Assembly: GCF_000961885.1 (NCBI RefSeq)
Contig: NZ_JZKH01000035.1
Location: 11,297 to 75,296 of the forward strand
Reading direction: 5' to 3'
DNA: 64,000 bases
Origin: Streptomyces rubellomurinus
GTDB lineage: Bacteria > Actinomycetota > Actinomycetes > Streptomycetales > Streptomycetaceae
Positions 8,641 to 18,625 of this stretch are shown piece after piece. The translations under genes and the position numbers were made by a program. Numbering within the stretch: position 1 is the stretch's first letter; every line of letters begins with the position of its first letter. The notes below the pieces were generated by a model. The model made no database searches. It was not told the DNA's origin and saw only the letters and a list, made by a program, of their open reading frames with translations.

Positions 8641-10362
8641 TCAGCCCTCGGCGCCGCCGAAGCGGGCCGTCCAGGCCGCCAGGTCCTCGTCGGTGATCTT
8701 GGCGAACAGCACCGGCGGCACGGTGAACGCCGTCCCGGCCGGCACCGCGTCCAGCGCCCGCGCCCGCTCCGCGTCGACCCAGGTGCCGGTGTCCCCGGGC
8801 AGCGCGAAGGCCGCGCGCATCGCCGCCGCGGCGGTCGGGATGAACGGCTCGGACACCACCGCGTACAGGTGGATCAGGTTCATCGCCGTGCGCAGGGTCA
8901 GCGCCGCCCCCTCCGGGTCGGTCTTCACCTGCATCCAGGGCGCCTTCTCCTCCAGGTACCCGTTGCCCGCGCTCCACAGCGCGCGCAGCGCCTGCGCGGC
9001 CTTGCGGAAGTTGAGCCCGTCCAGCTGGGCCTCGTACTCAGCGAGCAGCGCGGCGACCTGCTCGCCGAGCCGCTGCTCGGCCTCGCCCGCCGGGTGTCCG
9101 GCCGGGACGGCGTCGCCGAAGCGCTTGCGGCTGAAGGAGAGCACGCGGTTGACGAAGTTGCCGAGGGTGTCGGCGAGGTCCTTGTTGACGACCGAGGCGA
9201 AGAGGTCCCAGGTGAAGCTGGAGTCGTCCGACTCGGGCGCGTGCGCCATCATGAAGTAGCGCCAGTAGTCGGCGGGCAGCAGTTCCAGCGCGACGTCGCT
9301 GAAGATGCCGCGCTTCTGGCTGGTGGAGAACTTCCCGCCGTAGTACGTCAGCCAGTTGAAGGCCTTGACGTAGTCGACCTTCTTCCACGGCCGGCGCGAG
9401 CCGAGGATGGTGGCGGGGAACATCACGGTGTGGAACGGGACGTTGTCCTTGCCCATGAACTCGGTGTACCGGACGGTCTCGTCGGCCTCGTACCACCAGG
9501 ACTTCCAGTCCCGGGTCTGCCCGTCCGGGGCGGCGTCCGCCCACTCCTTGGTGGCGCCGATGTACTCGATCGGGGCGTCGAACCAGACGTAGAACACCTT
9601 GCCCTCGGCGGCCAGTTCGGGCCAGACGTCGGCCGGCACCGGGACGCCCCACTCCAGGTCGCGGGTGATCGAGCGGTCCTGCAGGCCCTCGGTGAGCCAC
9701 TTGCGGGCGATCGAGGAGGCCAGCACCGGCCAGTCGTCGCCGTACGCGTCGACCCAGGCCTCGACCTCGCCGGTGAGCTCCGACTGGAGCAGGAACAGGT
9801 GCGTGGTCTCCCGGACCTCCAGGTCGGCGCTGCCGCTGATGGCCGAGCGCGGCTCCAGCAGGTCGGTCGGGTCCAGCACCCGGGTGCAGTTCTCGCACTG
9901 GTCGCCGCGCGCCCTGTCGTAGCCGCAGTGCGGGCAGGTGCCGACGATGTAGCGGTCCGGCAGGAAGCGCCCGTCCGCGTTCGAGTACACCTGGCGGATC
10001 GAGCGCTCCTCGATGAAGCCGTTGCGCTGCAGCTCGCGGGCGATCTCCTGGGTGATCTCGCGGTTCTGCGGCGAGGAGCTGCGGCCGAAGTGGTCGAAGG
10101 AGAGGCCGAAGCCGTCGTAGACCGCCTTCTGCGCGTCGTGCGCCCGGGCGCAGAACTCGGCGACGGGCAGTCCGGCCTCCTGCGCGGCCAGCTCGGCGGG
10201 GGTGCCGTGCTCGTCGGTGGCGCAGATGAACAGCACCTCGTGGCCGCGTCGGCGCAGGTAGCGGGAGTACACGTCCGCCGGGAGCATCGACCCGACCATG
10301 TTGCCCAGGTGCTTGATCCCGTTGATGTACGGAAGGGCGCTGGTGATCAGGTGCCGAGCCAT
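8641..10362 (-). CDS. metG: Methionine--tRNA ligase
   Basis: 573 aa. This essential class I synthetase charges tRNA-Met. The HIGH-like signature is [17 protein letters not shown] near residue 10. A CPHCGY...CENC zinc knuckle lies near 135-160, and KFSTSQKRG is the KMSKS-equivalent loop near 345. The C-terminal helical anticodon-binding region follows; there is no extra C-terminal dimerisation domain. The start [11 protein letters not shown] at 10362 is preferred to an in-frame ATG 11 codons upstream, which adds an atypical N-terminus. Confidence 0.96.
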   Translation of the reverse strand: MARHLITSALPYINGIKHLGNMVGSMLPADVYSRYLRRRGHEVLFICATDEHGTPAELAAQEAGLPVAEFCARAHDAQKAVYDGFGLSFDHFGRSSSPQNREITQEIARELQRNGFIEERSIRQVYSNADGRFLPDRYIVGTCPHCGYDRARGDQCENCTRVLDPTDLLEPRSAISGSADLEVRETTHLFLLQSELTGEVEAWVDAYGDDWPVLASSIARKWLTEGLQDRSITRDLEWGVPVPADVWPELAAEGKVFYVWFDAPIEYIGATKEWADAAPDGQTRDWKSWWYEADETVRYTEFMGKDNVPFHTVMFPATILGSRRPWKKVDYVKAFNWLTYYGGKFSTSQKRGIFSDVALELLPADYWRYFMMAHAPESDDSSFTWDLFASVVNKDLADTLGNFVNRVLSFSRKRFGDAVPAGHPAGEAEQRLGEQVAALLAEYEAQLDGLNFRKAAQALRALWSAGNGYLEEKAPWMQVKTDPEGAALTLRTAMNLIHLYAVVSEPFIPTAAAAMRAAFALPGDTGTWVDAERARALDAVPAGTAFTVPPVLFAKITDEDLAAWTARFGGAEG

Positions 10363-10476
10363 CCTCGGATGCTCCGGTTTCTCCGGCACGCGCAACCCAG
10401 CCGGAGTGCGCTGCCAGGCGTAGGTCCGCTGTGGGCTGCCCAGCCTACTGCGGCGGGCCGGGGGACCAGCGGGATT

Positions 10477-10707
10477 TCACGGCCGGCTGGGGTCGCCGTA
10501 GCGGTCGAACTCGCCGGCCTTCACTCCGAGCACGAACGCCGCCCACTTGCGCGGGGTCGTCCGCACCACCACCTCGGGCAGGTCCGACTCGCGGATCTCG
10601 ACCCACCCGGCGACGGCTCTGACCTCGACGCATTCGCTGCTCTCGCCGCTCGACGACGACTTGCGCCACCTCGTCTTGCCCGACCTCGGCTTGCGCGACC
10701 TCGTCAT
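10477..10707 (-). CDS. DUF397 small regulatory partner
   Basis: 76 aa, a typical DUF397 protein: WRKSSSSGESSECVEV, then VEIRESDLP, ending in WAAFVLGVKAGEFDRYGD. These small acidic proteins accompany DUF5753 helix-turn-helix regulators (WhiJ/AbaA-like loci) and are thought to modulate or antagonise them. The ATG start overlaps the stop of the upstream regulator gene by 4 bases (ATGA), so the two are translationally coupled. Confidence 0.9.
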   Translation of the reverse strand: MTRSRKPRSGKTRWRKSSSSGESSECVEVRAVAGWVEIRESDLPEVVVRTTPRKWAAFVLGVKAGEFDRYGDPSRP

Positions 10708-11555
10708 GAGAAGTCTTTCAGTATGGTCCGGATGAAGTCCCGCGACTCCTCCGGCCCGAGGGCGGTCGCCGCCGTTCCCTCCTTGATCCGCCGGTAGGTG
10801 CGCAATTCGGCGTGGCCGTGTACGAACTTCGGACCGTTGGAAAGGTCGATCTGCACGGTGTCGAGCTCCGGTACCGGCCCCCGGGCCAGATACAGGCTGC
10901 TCTCCCCGGAACCCGGATAGGTGGGCACGCTGAACGGGATCACCCGGATCTCCAGCCCGGGCCGTTCGGAATTCGCCAGCACGCTCTCCAACTGGTCGCG
11001 CAGCACGTCCGGGCCGCCGAACTGCATGCGCAGCGCGGACTCGTGGAGGATCGCGCTGTACGGCTTCGGCTGGTCGGTGAACAGCTGCTGGCGCCGGATC
11101 CGGAACGCCTTCCGGATCTCCGCGTCCTGCCTGGCCTGCGGGGGGAGCCGCTCGAACACCGCGCCGGCGTACGCCTCGGTCTGCAACAGGCCGGGGATGA
11201 ACGTGGTGTTGAAGATGGACAGCGACTGCGCGTGGTGCTCCATCTCCGCGATGTCGACGAGCCCGCCGGGCAGGCGGCCGCGGTAGCTGTCCCACCAGTA
11301 CTTGCGCCGGTCCTGCGTCATCGCGAGCAGCGCGTCGAGGTACGGGCCCTCGGGGCACTCGCAGATGCGCGCCCAGATCCGCAGCCGCTCGGCGCTGATC
11401 CCCGACTTCCCGTTCTCCATCTGGGAGATCTTGGGGAGGTCGGTGCCGATCGTGGCGGCCAGGATCTTGGGCGTCACGCCCACGTGTTCGCGCATCCTGC
11501 GCAGCTCGATCCCAAGGCGCTTCTGGCGCACGGTCGGCGACAAGCGGGGTGGCAT
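10704..11555 (-). CDS. XRE-family regulator with DUF5753 domain
   Basis: 283 aa. The N-terminal helix-turn-helix spans residues ~10-65 (LRRMREHVGVTPKILAATIG, KISQMENGKSGIS). The DUF5753 domain follows (SIFNTTFIPGLLQTEAYA, then YSAILHESALRMQFGG and RVIPFSVPTYPG), the standard WhiJ-like layout. ATG 11555 gives the family-typical start MPPRLSPTVRQKRLG. Coupled by ATGA to a DUF397 gene. Such pairs control differentiation or secondary metabolism in streptomycetes; its target is not visible. Confidence 0.92.
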   Translation of the reverse strand: MPPRLSPTVRQKRLGIELRRMREHVGVTPKILAATIGTDLPKISQMENGKSGISAERLRIWARICECPEGPYLDALLAMTQDRRKYWWDSYRGRLPGGLVDIAEMEHHAQSLSIFNTTFIPGLLQTEAYAGAVFERLPPQARQDAEIRKAFRIRRQQLFTDQPKPYSAILHESALRMQFGGPDVLRDQLESVLANSERPGLEIRVIPFSVPTYPGSGESSLYLARGPVPELDTVQIDLSNGPKFVHGHAELRTYRRIKEGTAATALGPEESRDFIRTILKDFS

Positions 11556-11828
11556 GACTCTCTTCTCCGGATCGCGGCTGGCGGTCGATGCTTCCGGTGA
11601 AGTGTGACGTGCATATCCGGCCTTAGCTACCAAATTGGGGGATACCCCACGATGGAGTGAACGTCCACTCCCTCGGTAGCAACTCTGGCACTAGGACCCT
11701 AGGGTCGTCCGTGTCACTCACTGACTTGTTGCCGGATGAACAGTCGCCGACATTCGCCGACCGGAGACAGCCGTGCTCCTTACCTCGCCCCTCTGCTTTC
11801 TCCATCGACCCCGCATTTCCCCGACCAG

Positions 11829-11984
11829 GTGAATGCCGTGCTCGTCGCCGGATTGTCCGCCCTCCTGCTCGCCCTCCTTTTCGTCGGCTGGCTGGTCTGG
11901 CTGGTGAACGCCCAGCCCCGACTCCCCCGCCCGGCGAAGAGGGAGCTTGCCGCCCGCCCATCTGCCTCCGCGAACCGCGAATAG
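11829..11984 (+). CDS. Possible small single-helix membrane protein
   Basis: A 51-codon frame from GTG with one strong hydrophobic helix (LVAGLSALLLALLFVGWLVW) followed by a short basic, Pro/Arg-rich tail. No good ribosome-binding site precedes it and a second GTG (11838) is possible. The rest of the 11,556-12,036 stretch holds the upstream region of the DUF5753 regulator gene and nothing else I can support. It could be chance. Confidence 0.28.
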   Translation: MNAVLVAGLSALLLALLFVGWLVWLVNAQPRLPRPAKRELAARPSASANRE

Positions 11985-12036
11985 CCCTGCGCGCGCCCGT
12001 TGCCGCTTCGGCTGTGCCGGATCGGCAACGGCGCTC

Positions 12037-12435
12037 CTATCTCATCGGACAACTGAACTGCGGCCACACCTTGTTGGGGCACACGATCACGTAGTGGCCC
12101 GACCACCGGTTGTCGGACACCCATCGGGACCGCACGACATCCGAAGCCCCGGCCAACTGCTCAACCGCGCACTGCCGTCGTGCCTCGATCGGCAGCCAGG
12201 GATCACCCCCGGGCGTGTGTTCCTCATACCGCCCCGCAAGCCATTCGACCGCATCGGCCGGCGCCGCCCAGGTACCCCGCACCTGAGCGGGCGGCCTCAG
12301 GAGCCACCACCCCGTCATCAAGGGTGGAAGCTCCGAGAGCCTGAACCCTCCACCCTCGACCGGCCGGCGCTCCGACTCCTTCGCCAGCAGCCGTCCGTCA
12401 CCGGCCCACTCGTAGCCGTGGAAGTGCAACTGCAC
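12037..12435 (-). CDS. Hypothetical protein
   Basis: About 132 aa with no motif I recognise. It is Trp-rich with a basic C-terminus containing two cysteines (VIVCPNKVWPQFSCPMR). Composition and codon use look genuine and the opposite frames do not resemble proteins. Start uncertain: GTG 12435 lies only 2-3 bases from a GAGGAG, while TTG 12429 has better spacing. It lies downstream of a hairpin terminator that ends the neighbouring small-gene operon, so it probably has its own promoter. Confidence 0.55.
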   Translation of the reverse strand: MQLHFHGYEWAGDGRLLAKESERRPVEGGGFRLSELPPLMTGWWLLRPPAQVRGTWAAPADAVEWLAGRYEEHTPGGDPWLPIEARRQCAVEQLAGASDVVRSRWVSDNRWSGHYVIVCPNKVWPQFSCPMR

Positions 12436-12456
12436 TTCTCCTCAGAGACGTTGGTG

Positions 12457-12492
12457 CCCCGGCCGCCCGCACGGGACTGCGGGCGGCCGGGG
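12457..12492 (-). terminator. Terminator of the small-gene operon
   Basis: A perfect 15-bp stem (CCCCGGCCGCCCGCA / TGCGGGCGGCCGGGG) with a 6-base loop, 13 bases past the last stop codon of the minus-strand small-gene series that starts near 14,664. Confidence 0.8.
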
Positions 12493-12505
12493 CGGTCGGG
12501 GGACG

Positions 12506-12609
12506 TCAGACGGACAGGCCGAACCGCGCCGGGTCGATCCCGGCGTTGGTCAGCTCTTCGACGGTGAACAGCAGCGGCTCGCGGTATCGGGGGCAGGGAA
12601 GACCGTCAC
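12506..12609 (-). pseudogene. 34-aa small gene with apparent 1-base deletion
   Basis: A GTG at 12609 overlaps the upstream stop (GTGA) and reads MTVFPAPDTA, then runs into a stop in that frame. The adjacent frame continues sensibly as EPLLFTVEELTNAGIDPARF and on to a stop at 12506, immediately before a terminator. Adding one G between 12580 and 12581 (GCGAG to GCGGAG) fuses the parts into one 34-aa protein. This is either real decay or a sequencing error. Function unknown. Confidence 0.5.
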
Positions 12610-12821
12610 CCGCGCGAGGCCTGCCACTCGAAGAAGCCGCCGGGCGCATCATCCGGCGGGACCAAGTCTGCGAGCCGGACCACCCGCTCCACCCCACCGC
12701 GCAACGGCCGGACGTAGATGCCGGTCTTACTGATCTCCATGACCTCAACAGCAGCCCCACTACGGCGCTCGTAGACGCGCTGCCCGGCCTCCGGCACCCA
12801 CTGCTCGGCCGTCACGGTCAC
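12606..12821 (-). CDS. Small hypothetical protein
   Basis: 71 aa, beta-rich: EQWVPEAGQRVYERRSGAAV, then KTGIYVRPLRGG and VRLADLVPPDDAPGG. The pattern suggests a compact SH3/Tudor-like barrel, but I recognise no family. GTG 12821 is chosen because it overlaps the upstream stop as GTGA; GTG 12827 is an alternative. It is the second of three tightly coupled small genes downstream of a broken DUF5753 regulator. Confidence 0.6.
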   Translation of the reverse strand: MTVTAEQWVPEAGQRVYERRSGAAVEVMEISKTGIYVRPLRGGVERVVRLADLVPPDDAPGGFFEWQASRG

Positions 12822-13066
12822 CGCCACAGACTGATACGAGTGGTCAGCTGGTCGGCCGGCACCTGCCGCACCGGCGAGTTCGGCTCGAACAGCAGCCGAA
12901 CCAGCGCCCGCCCGTCCCGCGCCCCCACCACCTCGACCAGCCGCCCGGTCACCAGGTCCTTCCGCACCGGGTTGTTGTCGACCCGCTCCATGAGCTCCGC
13001 GTGCGTACGGCGATGTTTCGGCTGCTGATTCGTGTCGGCCGGTTGCGTGAGATCCGCAGCGGACAT
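12818..13066 (-). CDS. Small hypothetical protein
   Basis: 82 aa. It has a polar N-terminus, HRRTHAELMERVDNNPVRKD in the middle, and a C-terminal beta segment (GRLVEVVGARDGRALVRLLF). The ATG has GGAG 10 bases upstream. It is coupled to the next small gene by a GTGA overlap. It occupies the place where a DUF397 partner would normally follow a DUF5753 regulator but is not DUF397. Function unknown. Confidence 0.6.
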   Translation of the reverse strand: MSAADLTQPADTNQQPKHRRTHAELMERVDNNPVRKDLVTGRLVEVVGARDGRALVRLLFEPNSPVRQVPADQLTTRISLWR

Positions 13067-13132
13067 GGAATGCTCCGTAACTCCCAGATGGCTTCAGCGA
13101 GTCACCAAGTTACGACGGATCGGGGTCGATCG

Positions 13133-13974
13133 CTAAGCACTTTCCTGCTCGCGAAAGAACTCGTCTCGGATTCCTTCGATCAGTGCGCGCATATCTTCTC
13201 CGTGAAGGGCCGCGGCATCGAATCTGGAGAATGTCGACAGATAGAGACTGACATCCCTGGGGTCGCGAGTAGTGATCTCCGAATGGAAGGTCTCCAGCAT
13301 GACCAGGCGATCGTCATGCATGCTGAAGCACGTCATCGGAAAGTCCGGCATCAGCCTGGCGAGAGGAAGGACTCCGATGGTCACATTGGGAAGCCGAGAG
13401 AGCGAAACCAAGCGATCAAGCTGAGTAGCCATGACGCCAGGAGGGCAAACCCGCCACCGCAATACATGCTCACAAATGACGAAATGAAATTCTCGATGGC
13501 GGTCGTACAAGACAGCCTGGCGCTCAAGTCGAGCCGCGATTGTCTTTGCCTTGGACTCTTCCGATAGCTCCGGGGGTAGTGAGAATACGGCGGCGACGTA
13601 TTCGGCGCTCTGGAGCAGTCCAGGGATCAGCTGCCCCTGGAACAGTTTGAGAACAGTCGTCCGGGCTTCGATGGCCTTGATCGCCTGTTGATGCTTCCCG
13701 TGGCCCATGCGGCGGAGTTCCCGCCAGGCAGTCTGTTCGGTGGCCGCGCTGCGAGCTGCGTCCAGGAACTCGGCTTGGCTTCGTCGGATATGCCGAGCGC
13801 GGACAGAATGAGGTCCACGTCCTGCACACTCGGCAGTGTTCTGCCGTTCTCGATCTTCGAAAGCTTGGCCGGAGACATGGAAGCCCTGCGGGCGACGGTC
13901 TCGGCTGTCTTGTCCGAGGCGATCCGAAGCGCCCGCAGGGCTTTGCCCAAGTCGTTGTACTGTTCCCCGCTCAA
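13133..13974 (-). pseudogene. XRE/DUF5753 regulator broken by 1-base deletion
   Basis: The N-terminal part (ATG 13974) encodes a good helix-turn-helix: VARRASMSPAKLSKIENGRT. After GISDEAK the frame is lost. The other half resumes in another frame as EFLDAARSAATEQTAWRELR and continues through QGQLIPGLLQSAEYVAAVF to a normal DUF5753 end. One missing G between 13773 and 13774 (AAGCCGAG for AAGGCCGAG) explains it exactly, and the restored protein would be 280 aa, normal for the family. It overlaps the DUF6879 gene by ATGA. Real inactivation or an assembly error. Confidence 0.85.
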
Positions 13975-14474
13975 GCCGCCGAGTACTCCCCGAAGGGCAC
14001 GGCGTTCGCCAGGGCGATATCCCGATACTGGCGGTACTCGTTCAACCGGTCGTCGGGCAGCAGTTCGGCACCGAGGAACTCTCCTGTGTCGCTGTAGTGC
14101 ATCCGGTAGACCAGGGCATCGTCGAACAGCCAGAAGTCGTGGTCAGGCAGCCCCGCGACCTCCTGGCGCGCTTTGTCGATGATGCCGATCGCCTCGCCGG
14201 CCGTGATGTTGCCGGGGTACGACGCCAGCTCGTACCGGAGGTAGTCCGACAGAGGGGACCGGAGGACGTGCACCCGGGCCACGTGCTTGCCCAGGTTTGT
14301 CATGGAGCGAACCCAGGGGTTGTCGGAGGACTCCGGCGGCAATCCCTTTCCCGCGAGGAAGTCTGCGAATTCCTCACGCTCCTCGTCCACGTCGTAGACG
14401 GCCAGCGTTTCGAGCCGGAAGGCCGTTCGTTCGAATGTCTCGAAGAGGCGGCCGAAGTCTTCACCCCTGAGCAC
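13971..14474 (-). CDS. DUF6879 family protein
   Basis: 167 aa, matching the common streptomycete DUF6879 pattern: LFETFERTAFRLETLAVYDV, then HVARVHVLRSPLSDYLRYEL, GEAIGIIDKA and FWLFDDALVYRMHYSDTGEF. The function is unknown; these proteins usually sit beside DUF5753 regulators, as here. Its start lies inside the upstream 67-aa gene (14-base overlap) and its stop overlaps the regulator start (ATGA), so the three are coupled. Confidence 0.9.
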   Translation of the reverse strand: MLRGEDFGRLFETFERTAFRLETLAVYDVDEEREEFADFLAGKGLPPESSDNPWVRSMTNLGKHVARVHVLRSPLSDYLRYELASYPGNITAGEAIGIIDKARQEVAGLPDHDFWLFDDALVYRMHYSDTGEFLGAELLPDDRLNEYRQYRDIALANAVPFGEYSAA

Positions 14475-14664
14475 GGAAGTATCCCTCCAGAACCGCAGCG
14501 GGAATCACGACCGCCGACTCACCATCGGGCAGGTTCAACTCCGCCAGGCGGTGGCGATCGGTGATCACGTATCCCTGGACCACGTAGTCCCCGTTCTCGG
14601 TGCCCCACAGGGTGGGGCAGGCTCCGTTCTTGCAGGACCCGTTCCCAGCCAACCAACGCAGCAT
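14461..14664 (-). CDS. Small Cys-containing protein upstream of DUF6879
   Basis: 67 aa, with NGSCKNGACPTLWGTENGDY near the N-terminus (two cysteines four residues apart) and a beta-strand pattern YVVQGYVITD. This small family is, in my memory, a regular neighbour of DUF6879 genes. ATG 14664 is the natural start, and the longer open frame to 14826 runs back toward the upstream hairpin. First gene of the small operon. Confidence 0.7.
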   Translation of the reverse strand: MLRWLAGNGSCKNGACPTLWGTENGDYVVQGYVITDRHRLAELNLPDGESAVVIPAAVLEGYFRAQG

Positions 14665-14802
14665 CAAGTGCCTCCAGTTGTCGCTTGGTCCCTGTCTCTC
14701 TGATGATCCTGACCTCCAAGGCTTCGGGTCAAGAACCTGATCTTTCGAGAACGGGAAAGCCCATTGGCCCCTGAGCTTCGCGCGATGGATCCCGTGTTCT
14801 GG

Positions 14803-14837
14803 CCGGCGGCCTCTTGCGAGGCGCAAGAGGCCGCCGG
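14803..14837 (-). terminator. Hairpin terminator
   Basis: A perfect 16-bp stem (CCGGCGGCCTCTTGCG / CGCAAGAGGCCGCCGG) with a 3-base loop, about 30 bases past the stop at 14866 of a short minus-strand reading frame. It insulates the 14,664 operon from upstream transcription. Confidence 0.75.
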
Positions 14838-14865
14838 AACAGACTGTCAGACGTTGGCGGCGAAG

Positions 14866-15086
14866 TCAGATGGTGAACTCCCCCTTGGATATGCCATCGA
14901 GGAGGTCTCGGTGAGTGAAGCGGACCGGCACCGTGTCGCGGGCGAGGGTGCTGCGGGCGAGGATCGAATCGGCCGTGATCGCGACCTCGGGGCAGTTGTT
15001 GCCCGCGCCGCAGATGCTGGGCCTGCGCTCCTCATCGTCGGCGGGGGCAGGCCACGGGTGACTTCTTCAAGCGCGAGGAACCTCAT
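14866..15086 (-). pseudogene. Small gene remnant with apparent frameshift
   Basis: An ATG at 15086 reads MRFLALEEVTRGLPP. A second frame then carries DDEERRPSICGAGNNCPEV and ends LLDGISKGEFTI before a stop at 14866 and a strong hairpin. That second frame has no start codon after its preceding in-frame stop. Adding one C to the five-base run at 15043-15047 joins both into a ~73-aa protein. Family not recognised. The preceding 204 bases (15,087-15,290) hold nothing I can support. Confidence 0.42.
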
Positions 15087-15290
15087 CCCCTTCAGGGCTG
15101 GAGGCAGTTGTGTGTCTTCCTCTGTTCACTGCACCTCGCACCGAGCCGGCCCCCGGGGTCTCGGCGAACCCCCTCCAGCGGCAGGCCTCGGACGGCTCGC
15201 GGGCGAGTGGCCGGGGCCCGGGCGTCGTCGCAGCGTCGAGCTGATCGGCAGCTACGGCAAAGCGGTGTGGGCCGTCGCTGCGGTGAGTGC

Positions 15291-15893
15291 TCAGCCGCGG
15301 GAAAGCCGTTCCTGGAGGCGGGACTTGGCGGCGGGCCACTCATCCGCCAGCATCGAGAAGTAGGCGCTGTCGCGCCAGGTGCCGGTGGGGCGCAGGCGGT
15401 GGCGGCGCAGGATGCCCTCGAACTGGGCGCCGAGGCGCTGGATGGCGTTGCGGGAGCGCTCGTTGAGGGCGTCGGTCTTCCAGAAGACGCGGCCCATACC
15501 GAGGTCCTCGAAGGCGTGGATCAGGAGCAGGAGCTTGGCCTCGGTGTTGACCGCGGTGCGCCAGACCGAGCGGGCGTACAGGGTGCCGCCGATCTCGACG
15601 GACTCGTCCTGGGCGCTGTAGTCGTGGTAGCCGGTCATGCCCACGGCCCGGCCGCTCGCGAGGTCGACGGCGGCGAAGTAGACGCAGCCCCCCTCGGCCG
15701 CCTCCGCGATCCGCTCGTCGACGATCCGGCCGAGCTCCTGCTCCGACGCGGGCGGGAGGTTCATGGTCCAGCGCCAGACCTCGGGTTCGGAGCCCACGGT
15801 GGCCCAGAGGTCGGCGACGTGGCGGCGGTCCAGCGGCTCCAGGCGGATGTGGCGGCCGGTGAGGGTGGTGGGGGAGGGCAGCTTCGCGGTCAT
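15291..15893 (-). CDS. GNAT N-acetyltransferase (RimJ/RimL-like)
   Basis: 200 aa. It opens TLTGRHIRLEPLDRRHVADL, the standard RimJ-like start, and continues with VNTEAKLLLLIHAFEDLGMG and FWKTDALNERSRNAIQRLGA, which matches the group that acetylates ribosomal-protein N-termini or small molecules. ATG 15893 gives the family start; an upstream ATG at 15929 adds an unlikely peptide. Substrate unknown. It lies upstream of and co-directional with nothing obvious; purA ends beyond a terminator. Confidence 0.88.
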   Translation of the reverse strand: MTAKLPSPTTLTGRHIRLEPLDRRHVADLWATVGSEPEVWRWTMNLPPASEQELGRIVDERIAEAAEGGCVYFAAVDLASGRAVGMTGYHDYSAQDESVEIGGTLYARSVWRTAVNTEAKLLLLIHAFEDLGMGRVFWKTDALNERSRNAIQRLGAQFEGILRRHRLRPTGTWRDSAYFSMLADEWPAAKSRLQERLSRG

Positions 15894-15970
15894 GATCCGA
15901 AACGTAGCCCGGTTTTGAACTAGAGGCAAGGGATTTATGCACTAGTGCAAACGGCCGAAGGCTGGGCAAA

Positions 15971-16007
15971 GCGAAGGCCCGGCGGGAGCGTCCCGCCGGG
16001 CCTTCGC
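15971..16007 (-). terminator. purA terminator
   Basis: A perfect 17-bp stem (GCGAAGGCCCGGCGGGA / TCCCGCCGGGCCTTCGC) with a 3-base loop, starting 14 bases beyond the purA stop. Confidence 0.88.
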
Positions 16008-16020
16008 TTCAACTACCGGA

Positions 16021-17409
<1,389 letters not shown>

Positions 17410-17430
17410 TTACCTGAGGAAGGACCGGTC

Positions 17431-18342
17431 GTGTCGTCCCTGTCCACGCCCGCGAACGGCGGCCCCGAACCGATCCTGCTGCTCCTCGACCCGGCGGCCC
17501 GGCGGGCGGACGGCGAGTCCGTGCGGATCGCGAAGGACGTGCTGTGCGGAGGTACGGACGTCAAGCTGGCCTGCCCGGAGGGCCCGTCCGAACTCGACCG
17601 GATGCTTTCGCACCGGGGCCGGCGGCGACCGGTGGTGATCGGTTCCGACCTGGCGCTGCGGAGGGTGCTGCAGGCCCTGCACCGCCAGTGTGAGCTGGGC
17701 GTCGATCCGGTGGGGATGATTCCGGTCGGCCGTGCCGAGGAGTCGGCGGCGGCCCGCGCGCTCGGCGTGCCGGGGGAGCCGGTGCGGGCCGCGCGGGCGG
17801 TGCTGTCGGGCGTGCCGCGCCGGCTGGACCTGCTGGTGGACGACGGCGGCGGGGTGGCCCTGGGCGGGGTGCGGATCACCTGCGGCGGAGCCCGCAGGAT
17901 GGTGGGCCGTCCGGGTGGCTGGCGTTCGCTATGGGCGAAACTGGCTGCGGCCGAGCAGGGGACGACACTCACCGCCGAGGCCGTCGAGTCCGGCTCCCGG
18001 GTCCGGGTCGAGGCGGACGGCCGGCTGCTCGCGGACGTCCACCGGCCGGTCCGGCTGGTCCAGGTGACCCTGCCGGGCGCCGAACCGGAGGCCGCGGCGG
18101 TGAACGGGACGGCGGACGGGACGGCGGACGGGGCGGTGAACGGGACGGCGGACGGCCTGCTGGAGGTCGTGGTCCGCGCGCCCGGCGGGCTGGTCCGGGC
18201 CCGGGCGGCGAGCGTCTCGGTGGTCGGCCGGGGCTTCGACTACGAAGCGGACGGCCACCCGGTGGGCCCGGTCCGCGCCCGCACCTGGACGGCCCACCCG
18301 GGCGCCTGGGGCCTGCTGCTGCCCGCACGGCCGGTCGGGTAG
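17431..18342 (+). CDS. Diacylglycerol-kinase-catalytic-like protein
   Basis: 303 aa from a GTG with GAGGAAGGA upstream. The fold resembles the NAD/diacylglycerol-kinase catalytic family: LLLLDPAARRADGESVRIAK, then RRRPVVIGSDLALRRVLQAL and DPVGMIPVGRAEESAAARAL (the position of the usual LGTGN segment). The nucleotide-binding GGDGT is replaced by IGSDLAL, so catalytic activity is doubtful. Residues 224-242 are a low-complexity insertion of repeated NGTADG units. It may be a non-catalytic relative. Confidence 0.7.
   Translation: MSSLSTPANGGPEPILLLLDPAARRADGESVRIAKDVLCGGTDVKLACPEGPSELDRMLSHRGRRRPVVIGSDLALRRVLQALHRQCELGVDPVGMIPVGRAEESAAARALGVPGEPVRAARAVLSGVPRRLDLLVDDGGGVALGGVRITCGGARRMVGRPGGWRSLWAKLAAAEQGTTLTAEAVESGSRVRVEADGRLLADVHRPVRLVQVTLPGAEPEAAAVNGTADGTADGAVNGTADGLLEVVVRAPGGLVRARAASVSVVGRGFDYEADGHPVGPVRARTWTAHPGAWGLLLPARPVG
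18100..18156 (+). repeat. In-frame short tandem repeat (NGTADG units)
   Basis: Copies of GGGACGGCGGAC interspersed with GTGAAC encode VNGTADGTADGAVNGTADG inside the kinase-like protein. The units are 12-18 bases, so length change stays in frame. Confidence 0.8.
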
Positions 18343-18625
18343 CGCGCCGGACGGCCCCGGGCGGCTCGGCCGCCGCCGGATGACCGCCGGGTGAACCCCG
18401 GGTGAGCAGGCTCACTTTCGCGATCGCGGCGCCGGGCGGGCCCGATCGCCCCCGAATCCCCAACAGGCGCGAACCGCAAGGCCAACCGCCGCCCGCGGGA
18501 ATTCCCCCCACCCGAATTCCCGGCCCGGTAAGGGGTTTTGTCTACGCGCGTTACCCGACGATCACGCCCCTGACCGGCCCTCCCGCGTTCCGAAAGCCCG
18601 TTTCGACTGCCCTAGACTCGAAGAC

